DNA of 35,076 nt from the IMG/VR virus record IMGVR_UViG_3300046459_000067, positions 1 to 35,076 of that record; one strand, 5' to 3'. The number at the start of each line of letters is the position of its first letter. The stretch's first letter is position 1. The notes under the pieces are model-generated. The model did no database searches. It was not told the DNA's origin and saw only the letters and a program-made list of their open reading frames with translations. The stretch is from a virus. This document shows positions 31,086 through 35,076 of the stretch, piece after piece. The translations under genes and the position numbers were made by a program.

Positions 31086-31722
31086 GTGCCTTCTCCCGCT
31101 TGGGTGGGGCGATGAACTGGCTCACGACGAAGTCCGCCACTTGGTCAATAACGATGGCCCCGGTGCCCTTGTTGTGCTCCTTAAAGACGCCGCCTGGGAT
31201 CATGGCCATCCAGTAGCCATTGAGCTTCGGTACGTTGTGGGGGATCACAGGACCCATAGCGGCTAGATTGCGGGTTGCGTCGAGCGCTACGGCCTTCCCG
31301 TTCGTCTCGTTGAGCAGGAAGAAGAAAGGCTTTCCGAGGCCCTTACACATAGCGACCGTAGTCTTCGCCGCGCGTATGTCATGCGGAGAGTGCTTCACAG
31401 GGATGATGACCATGTCGGCCAGTTTTATGGCCTCCTCGTTGATCGCGTGGTCCTGCGGAGGGGTGTCGACTACACACCACGCGTACCCGGCGCTTGCAAG
31501 CTCTGCGTGTTTCCTGGGGAGGTGTGCCACGTCTTCGACCAATGCAAACGCAGGGGTCTCCTTGGTCCTGTCGTTCCACCATGCCGAGAGGGACCCTTGG
31601 GGGTCTAGGTCCATAGTCACTACGGGGCCGTGCCCCAGGTCCTCTAGAGCACACGCGAAGTGCGCCGAGTGCGTGGTCTTTCCGCTGCCGCCCTTCAGGC
31701 ACGAATACACGATGGTCCTCAT
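31078..31722 (-). CDS. parA: ParA-type partition ATPase (214 aa)
   Basis: Deviant Walker A KGGSGKTT at 10-17 with signature Lys10, Walker A' DLDPQGSLSAW at 38-48, Walker B VVDTPP at 84-89. No N-terminal DNA-binding domain, so it belongs with small (type Ib) ParA proteins. These ATPases ride the nucleoid to distribute low-copy plasmids. GGAG precedes the ATG at 31722; the upstream in-frame extension covers a repeat array and is not used. It forms an operon with the RHH and Rep-like genes. Confidence 0.88.
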   Translation of the reverse strand: MRTIVYSCLKGGSGKTTHSAHFACALEDLGHGPVVTMDLDPQGSLSAWWNDRTKETPAFALVEDVAHLPRKHAELASAGYAWCVVDTPPQDHAINEEAIKLADMVIIPVKHSPHDIRAAKTTVAMCKGLGKPFFFLLNETNGKAVALDATRNLAAMGPVIPHNVPKLNGYWMAMIPGGVFKEHNKGTGAIVIDQVADFVVSQFIAPPKREKAHV

Positions 31723-31729
31723 TCTGGCT

Positions 31730-31795
31730 CCAAGGTAGGAAGGAACGAATGAAAGAATAAAGGAAACTTCCAAGGAAGGAAACTTGGTTCCTTGG
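31730..31795. repeat. Partition-site-like repeats upstream of parA
   Basis: Direct repeat AGGAAACTT (31761-31769 and 31778-31786), CCAAGGAA (31770-31777), CTTGGTTCCTTGG (31783-31795) and CCAAGG (31730-31735). They lie between the parA start and the upstream terminator, where type Ib systems keep their centromere/operator. Confidence 0.55.
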
Positions 31796-31801
31796 TAGAC
31801 C

Positions 31802-31822
31802 AAAGCCCCGACAGAGCGGGGC
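31802..31822 (-). terminator. Terminator/attenuator after the RHH-like gene
   Basis: Leftward: GCCCCG, 6-nt loop, CGGGGC, TTTGG. The T run is short, so it may only partly block transcription toward parA. Confidence 0.5.
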
Positions 31823-31827
31823 ACTGA

Positions 31828-32184
31828 TCACTTCGCCTTGGTGAACCTATCGATCACCGCATCGGCCATCTCGTTTGCCGCACGGTCCAGAAACACCTGC
31901 ATCGACTTCATCCCACCCACGTTCTCAACGATCCACTTGACCTTGAGGTACAACTCCGGTTCCATCTTGAAGTTGTACCCCATGCGCGGCTGCGCTTGGA
32001 TTATGTCTGGGTTTTCCCAAGGGAAGCGGGCCGACTTGGTCGCCTCCTCGCGGGCTAACTCCTGCAATCGGGCGATCTCCGCTTGTGCCGCCCTCAACTG
32101 CTCCTCAACACTCATCGCCGCTTTGTCTGCTGCCTTTGAAGCTACCTTAGCAGGAGCTACACTCTTGCCCGATACTGCGTTCAT
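31828..32184 (-). CDS. Coiled-coil plus RHH-like DNA-binding protein (118 aa)
   Basis: Starts MNAVSGKSVAPAKVASKAAD with GAGG upstream. Residues 26-48 form a short coiled coil (VEEQLRAAQAEIARLQELAR). Residues 65-115 (MGYNFKMEPELYLKVKWIVENVGGMKSMQVFLDRAANEM) look like a strand-helix-helix module of the RHH type. It has its own promoter at 32219-32247 and precedes the parA region. It may be a second partition or copy-control regulator, or an autorepressor. Confidence 0.62.
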   Translation of the reverse strand: MNAVSGKSVAPAKVASKAADKAAMSVEEQLRAAQAEIARLQELAREEATKSARFPWENPDIIQAQPRMGYNFKMEPELYLKVKWIVENVGGMKSMQVFLDRAANEMADAVIDRFTKAK

Positions 32185-32446
32185 TTGGCTGGTCCTCGTT
32201 TGTGTTTTCAGTGCTTGTACTGTACAGGTTCGTGCAGTCCCTAGCAACCTTTACCACTTCTGTTAGTGTGGTACATCTAACACAGAGGCCAAACTCTTCC
32301 CAAGCGTGGTCCCAGGTGCTATAGGAGCACTCGAGATTCCCGTCGATCAGCAGGTGGTGCTGGTGCGACTCGGGGTCTTCCTCGGTGCCTTCGGAGACCA
32401 AGGACACCGTAGTATTATCAGACAAATAGGCAGAGATCAGTTGCAT
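32147..32446 (-). CDS. Hypothetical protein (99 aa)
   Basis: Starts MQLISAYLSDNTTVSLVSEG about 55 bp after a promoter at 32506-32534; longer in-frame starts (32503, 32560) lie at or before the promoter. Acidic, with several His and Cys (HQHHLLIDGNLEC, LCVRCTT). The last 38 nt overlap the next gene, and that gene's promoter lies within this one. No family recognised. Confidence 0.5.
   Translation of the reverse strand: MQLISAYLSDNTTVSLVSEGTEEDPESHQHHLLIDGNLECSYSTWDHAWEEFGLCVRCTTLTEVVKVARDCTNLYSTSTENTNEDQPNERSIGQECSSC
32219..32247 (-). promoter_or_regulatory. Sigma-70-like promoter for the RHH-like gene
   Basis: Leftward: -35 TTGCTA (32242-32247), 17-bp spacer, -10 TACAGT (32219-32224). A TGTAC-TGTACA repeat overlaps the -10 and may be an operator. 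Confidence 0.6.
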
Positions 32447-32505
32447 GTTCTTTGAGGGGTCAAGATTCGTTACAACTTGTTGCAAACGCTTTCGCGGCGG
32501 CATTA

Positions 32506-32534
32506 AATGTAGCATTTGAAGGAAAGGTTTACAA
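32506..32534 (-). promoter_or_regulatory. Sigma-70-like promoter for the 99-residue gene
   Basis: Leftward: -35 TTGTAA (32529-32534), 17-bp spacer, -10 TACATT (32506-32511). Confidence 0.55.
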
Positions 32535-32586
32535 GTAGGATGAATGTGACAAAAACCCAACAGTAAACTTTCCCTAAGTTAGAGGA

Positions 32587-33396
32587 TTACCGCACAGCCG
32601 CCAGCAGGTCCTCGTCCGAGATGTGGGCGTAGCGCATCGTCGTCTGTATCTTACGGTGTCCGAGGAGCTTCTGGACTACCGCGATGTTCCCAGTCCTCGA
32701 CAGCGTCCGGGTTGCGGCGGTATGTCGCAGGGCGTGAAGGACGAAGTCGTCGTCCCCCTCGAGGCCCATAGCCACCTTCAGGCGCAGCCATACAGCCCGC
32801 AGTTTCCCCTCGTCCAGGGCGAAGGGCAGCCCCTGGGCAATCGCATCCTGAGCACGGACGCTGAGGGGCACCGAGCGGGGCTTCTTCGTCTTGTTGACCC
32901 ACAGCCGAACCCACGGTCCATCCACGTTCTTCGCCTCGAGCTTCAGGATCTCCGAGCGGCGCATTCCGGTGTCGATGGAGACCGTAAGGAACCTAGCGAC
33001 CTCGGCCTCTCCCCAGGTGTCCAAGAGGGCGAACATCTGAATTTCTTCGACTTCTGTCAACCAGCGGGTGCGTCCCTCCGTTTCTTCCTTCCATTCGAAC
33101 TTCGGCATCTTGGCGAGCCACTCGCGCTCGAAGCCGTACTTGAGGACCGTGTGGATGTTGGCCAGCTTGCGGTTGACCGTGGCGTCCGCGATGGTCCCTT
33201 GGACCTCCAGGATGAAGTCGTCGATGGTCGTCGTCCGGACGTCCTCGAGGGCCAGGTTGCCGACCACCTTGATGAACTGCTCGACGTTGCGGTAAGCGGT
33301 GAGTTCGTAGGCCTTGCCGCGCCACAGGGCCTTGGCGGCGATCCGAAGGAGTTCGTGGAGGTTCTTGGGAGCTTGTACCGGCTTGGTGGTCTTCAT
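32587..33396 (-). CDS. Tyrosine recombinase / integrase (269 aa)
   Basis: Full catalytic set of PF00589: Arg146 in DTGMRRSEIL, Lys near 171 in NKTKKPRSVPL, HALRH with His221 and Arg224, His247 in LLGHRKIQTTMRYAHI and nucleophile Tyr256. N-terminal residues 10-100 form the SAM-like core-binding domain. AAAGGAG precedes the ATG at 33396. It has a good promoter at 33519-33547. On a plasmid-type element it may resolve multimers (as Cre does for P1) or integrate the genome; no attachment site could be identified by eye. Confidence 0.92.
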   Translation of the reverse strand: MKTTKPVQAPKNLHELLRIAAKALWRGKAYELTAYRNVEQFIKVVGNLALEDVRTTTIDDFILEVQGTIADATVNRKLANIHTVLKYGFEREWLAKMPKFEWKEETEGRTRWLTEVEEIQMFALLDTWGEAEVARFLTVSIDTGMRRSEILKLEAKNVDGPWVRLWVNKTKKPRSVPLSVRAQDAIAQGLPFALDEGKLRAVWLRLKVAMGLEGDDDFVLHALRHTAATRTLSRTGNIAVVQKLLGHRKIQTTMRYAHISDEDLLAAVR

Positions 33397-33518
33397 TCTT
33401 GTTCTCCTTTGGTCTGAAGGTATCTTCTCAGGTTCTTGAGACGACTTCTGTCTCGATCCGCACTGCTGTGTTCGCTTCCGTACACACATTTGTTCAGTGC
33501 GCAATTGCCGTAGATGTG

Positions 33519-33547
33519 ACTGTACCAACTTGTACGACACGATGCAA
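33519..33547 (-). promoter_or_regulatory. Sigma-70-like promoter of the recombinase gene
   Basis: Leftward: -35 TTGCAT (33542-33547), 17-bp spacer, -10 TACAGT (33519-33524). It gives a leader of about 115 nt containing the palindrome GCAATTGC. It sits just past the terminator of the next operon. Confidence 0.62.
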
Positions 33548-33557
33548 CTGTCTGATG

Positions 33558-33586
33558 AAAAAAAATCCCCCGACCGAAGTCAGGGG
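33558..33586 (-). terminator. Strong terminator of the right-end leftward operon
   Basis: Leftward: CCCCTGAC, loop TTCG, GTCGGGGG (one G-T pair), followed by ATTTTTTTT. The 8-bp stem with a UUCG loop and eight T residues makes this the best intrinsic terminator in the window. Confidence 0.9.
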
Positions 33587-33607
33587 AAAACTTACCGCGA
33601 GAGGGGA

Positions 33608-33664
33608 TCAGTTGAACAGGATCCAGAGGACGAGGAAGAGGAGGAGGGTTTCGCCGAAGGTCAT
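33608..33664 (-). CDS. Hydrophobic microprotein (18 aa)
   Basis: Frame MTFGETLLLFLVLWILFN, whose ATG overlaps the stop of the larger gene upstream (ATGA), as all other genes of this operon do. It is essentially one membrane helix. The stop is about 20 bp before the operon terminator, so it fills the remaining space. Very short, so translation is a prediction. Confidence 0.45.
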   Translation of the reverse strand: MTFGETLLLFLVLWILFN

Positions 33665-34173
33665 TCGTACACCACCGCGTCGATGCCATAGTCACAGCCA
33701 TCGTAGATGTAGCCACCACAGCCCCCTACGACCACCGAGGGTCCCCACCAGGCGAACGGGTCGTAGTAATAGACGCTACCACCGAGCAGGAGGATTGCGA
33801 GGATGACCACGGCGATGAAGATCAGCACGTCAGCGCCCGAAGACTGGGCCATTCCACTCGAGGTCACGTAGACCGGAGCGGGGGCCACGTAGGGAACCAT
33901 GGGAGCAGCGACGATCACCGGGGGCCTCGCGACGATCACAGGGCGCGGGGTGTAGATCGGGACCACGGGACGCGCAATGATCACAGGGCGCGGAGCGATG
34001 TAGACAGGGCGTGGGGCCACGTAGACGCGGGCCATCGGGGCCGAGCGGAAGCCACCACCGTAGTAGGCTGCGTTGGCGCTGGTCGTCGAGAACAGGCCGA
34101 TGAAGGTGATGATCGCGAGGAAGCCCAGGAAGAGGGCTGCGTACGGCTTGTGGAACTTGGGTGCAGGGATCAT
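33661..34173 (-). CDS. Membrane protein with Pro/Val repeats (170 aa)
   Basis: Starts MIPAPKFHKPYAALFLGF with AAGGA before the ATG. Residues 10-35 are a signal or membrane helix ending SANAAYY. Residues 48-100 are a repeat of APRPVYI/ARPVVP/TPRPVIV units. Residues 118-138 are a second strong membrane helix (DVLIFIAVVILAILLLGG), followed by an aromatic/Gly tail (YYYDPFAWWGP). The repeat could span the periplasm. No family recognised; superinfection exclusion or envelope binding are possible. Confidence 0.65.
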   Translation of the reverse strand: MIPAPKFHKPYAALFLGFLAIITFIGLFSTTSANAAYYGGGFRSAPMARVYVAPRPVYIAPRPVIIARPVVPIYTPRPVIVARPPVIVAAPMVPYVAPAPVYVTSSGMAQSSGADVLIFIAVVILAILLLGGSVYYYDPFAWWGPSVVVGGCGGYIYDGCDYGIDAVVYE

Positions 34174-34379
34174 GCGAAAGTCCTTGTATTCAGCTTGGTC
34201 ACCCAGAAGCCGTCGGCGTTCTTCGCCATACCCTGGGCATTCATTTGCATCGGTGTGAGGCAGCGGCGGGGGTTCTCTTCGTTCCCGAAGTCCCCACGGC
34301 GATGCTTCTCGAAGGCCACGGTCGAGTTGAAGAACTCGGCGCAGCGCGGGCACTGGTTGCGGTCGCCGGTGAGCTTCAT
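34170..34379 (-). CDS. Zinc-finger-like conserved phage protein (69 aa)
   Basis: Starts MKLTGDRNQCPRCAEFFNST. A CPRC pair, the H in FEKHRRGDF and C in RRCLTP form a likely Cys2-His-Cys zinc site. The end, MAKNADGFWVTKLN, completes a pattern I recall from many phages, where it is unnamed. ATGA overlaps join it to both neighbours. Likely nucleic-acid- or protein-binding. Confidence 0.75.
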   Translation of the reverse strand: MKLTGDRNQCPRCAEFFNSTVAFEKHRRGDFGNEENPRRCLTPMQMNAQGMAKNADGFWVTKLNTRTFA

Positions 34380-34597
34380 TTATGTTTGGTCATCTCGTAG
34401 TGCAGGGTCCACCGGAGCCGCGTGGAGAGAATCTGGATCTCCTTGGCAAGCTGGTAGATGTCTTGGTTCACTTGGTTCGACCGCGTCATCTCGTCGAGCT
34501 TGGTGATTCGCTTGGCCAGTTCGATCTGGAGTTCCACCGAGAGCACCTCGGACCCTATGGCCAGTTCTTCGTAGATTTCGTGGGTGTCCTTGATCAT
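34376..34597 (-). CDS. Small coiled-coil protein (73 aa)
   Basis: Starts MIKDTHEIYEELAIGSEVLS at an ATGA overlap. Entirely helical with heptads (ELAKRITKLDEMTR, YQLAKEIQILSTRL). The longer in-frame upstream opening is shadow of the next genes. Function unknown. Confidence 0.65.
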   Translation of the reverse strand: MIKDTHEIYEELAIGSEVLSVELQIELAKRITKLDEMTRSNQVNQDIYQLAKEIQILSTRLRWTLHYEMTKHK

Positions 34598-34764
34598 TCG
34601 TGGGTCACCGTAATCCGCAGAGCGGTCGCGTAGGGGAAGAAGTGCGTCACCTTGCGGTCGTTGGAGTAGACCGACAGCATCGTGTCCCCGAAGGACCACG
34701 CAAAGTCCCGCCCACTGTACTGGTGCGCGGTTCCGTTGTAGACGTATAGGGTTGAGCGATTCAT
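34594..34764 (-). CDS. Small hypothetical protein (56 aa)
   Basis: Starts MNRSTLYVYNGTAHQYSGRD at an ATGA overlap and ends in one too. Looks beta-rich with many aromatics. No family recognised. Confidence 0.62.
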   Translation of the reverse strand: MNRSTLYVYNGTAHQYSGRDFAWSFGDTMLSVYSNDRKVTHFFPYATALRITVTHE

Positions 34765-34982
34765 TCGACGATCTCCAGGCGCACCTTGGCCACCTGCCAC
34801 TGCCCCCCGTTACCAGCACGGGCCTTGGCCTTCGCTTCGCTGCGGTACAGGTGCGGGGCCGACGAGGTGCCCGAGGGGCCACCCATGAAGGTTCCAAGGG
34901 CTGCCTCGTAGCGCGAGTAAGGCCCGCTCGGGACCGTGGTCTTGACCAGCGCCCAATAGAACTCTTGGTTCTCGAGCTTCAT
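34761..34982 (-). CDS. Small hypothetical protein (73 aa)
   Basis: Starts MKLENQEFYWALVKTTVPSG with AAGGA upstream; the ATG overlaps the stop of the gene entering from the right edge. It contains a Gly/Ser/Pro-rich loop and a short C-terminal strand (WQVAKVRLEIVE). No family recognised. Confidence 0.62.
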   Translation of the reverse strand: MKLENQEFYWALVKTTVPSGPYSRYEAALGTFMGGPSGTSSAPHLYRSEAKAKARAGNGGQWQVAKVRLEIVE

Positions 34983-35076
34983 TGCGTGAGTTCCTTGAAG
35001 AACAGGTCGAAGAAGTCCGCAGGGACCCACGACTCATGGTTGTTGTACGAAGGGATCACGACCTTGTATCCCGGGA
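34979..35076 (-). CDS. Partial gene entering from the right edge (C-terminal 31 codons)
   Basis: The leftward frame reads PGYKVVIPSYNNHESW and ends DLFFKELTQ. The start is outside. It is coupled to the next gene by an ATGA overlap, so it belongs to the same operon. No assignment possible. Confidence 0.55.
   Translation of the reverse strand, partial: PGYKVVIPSYNNHESWVPADFFDLFFKELTQ

Noticed and set aside
1-35076. Insertion sequences, rRNA, tRNA genes
   Set aside because: None seen: no transposase motifs with terminal inverted repeats and no convincing cloverleaf.

Overview
The window is most of the genome of a short-tailed (podovirus-type) bacteriophage that also carries a plasmid maintenance segment. 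I read it as a phage-plasmid of a GC-rich proteobacterium, possibly a betaproteobacterium. The host guess rests only on base composition and gene flavour. Both ends are open: a gp2.5-like gene runs off the left edge and a leftward gene runs off the right edge, so DNA polymerase, helicase-primase and any immunity repressor presumably lie outside.

Layout. Positions 1-3232 read leftward: a single-stranded-DNA-binding protein, a 45-residue protein and a complete T7/SP6-type single-subunit RNA polymerase. Positions 3266-3480 form a control hub. It holds a host sigma-70-like promoter and a variant phage promoter pointing left, and two near-perfect SP6/T7-like phage promoters pointing right. A further leftward phage promoter lies at 660-682 behind a terminator. 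Positions 4840-7131 are a leftward cassette of small host-promoter-driven genes, several joined by ATGA stop/start overlaps and two very short. Positions 7610-29551 are the rightward late region. It encodes a predicted zinc peptidase, two tail-collar proteins, a probable tail nozzle, a 2-oxoglutarate oxygenase and cupin pair, three ejection-type proteins (one with a transglycosylase domain), terminase, portal, scaffold, SU10-type capsid protein, head-tail adaptor, tail fibre and a lysis cassette. It ends at a strong two-way terminator at 29738-29790.

Positions 29795-33396 read leftward and look like a plasmid replicon: small lipoprotein, two perfect DnaA boxes, an AT-rich stretch, three 22-bp iterons, a winged-helix Rep-like protein, an RHH partition-type protein, ParA, a second RHH-like protein, a small unknown and a tyrosine recombinase. 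Positions 33558-35076 are a tightly coupled leftward operon of small proteins ending at a strong terminator.

Working model (inference). Host RNA polymerase reads the leftward early and plasmid genes from promoters that nearly all have 17-bp spacers. When the phage polymerase is made, it transcribes replication genes leftward and virion and lysis genes rightward. The rightward late transcript runs antisense across the 4840-7131 cassette and may silence it. Between infections the Rep/iteron/DnaA origin and ParA/RHH system would keep the genome as a plasmid, with the recombinase either resolving multimers or integrating the element. An unusual palindrome, TTGTACAA, recurs at several control points, and a candidate small RNA lies just beyond the lysis genes.
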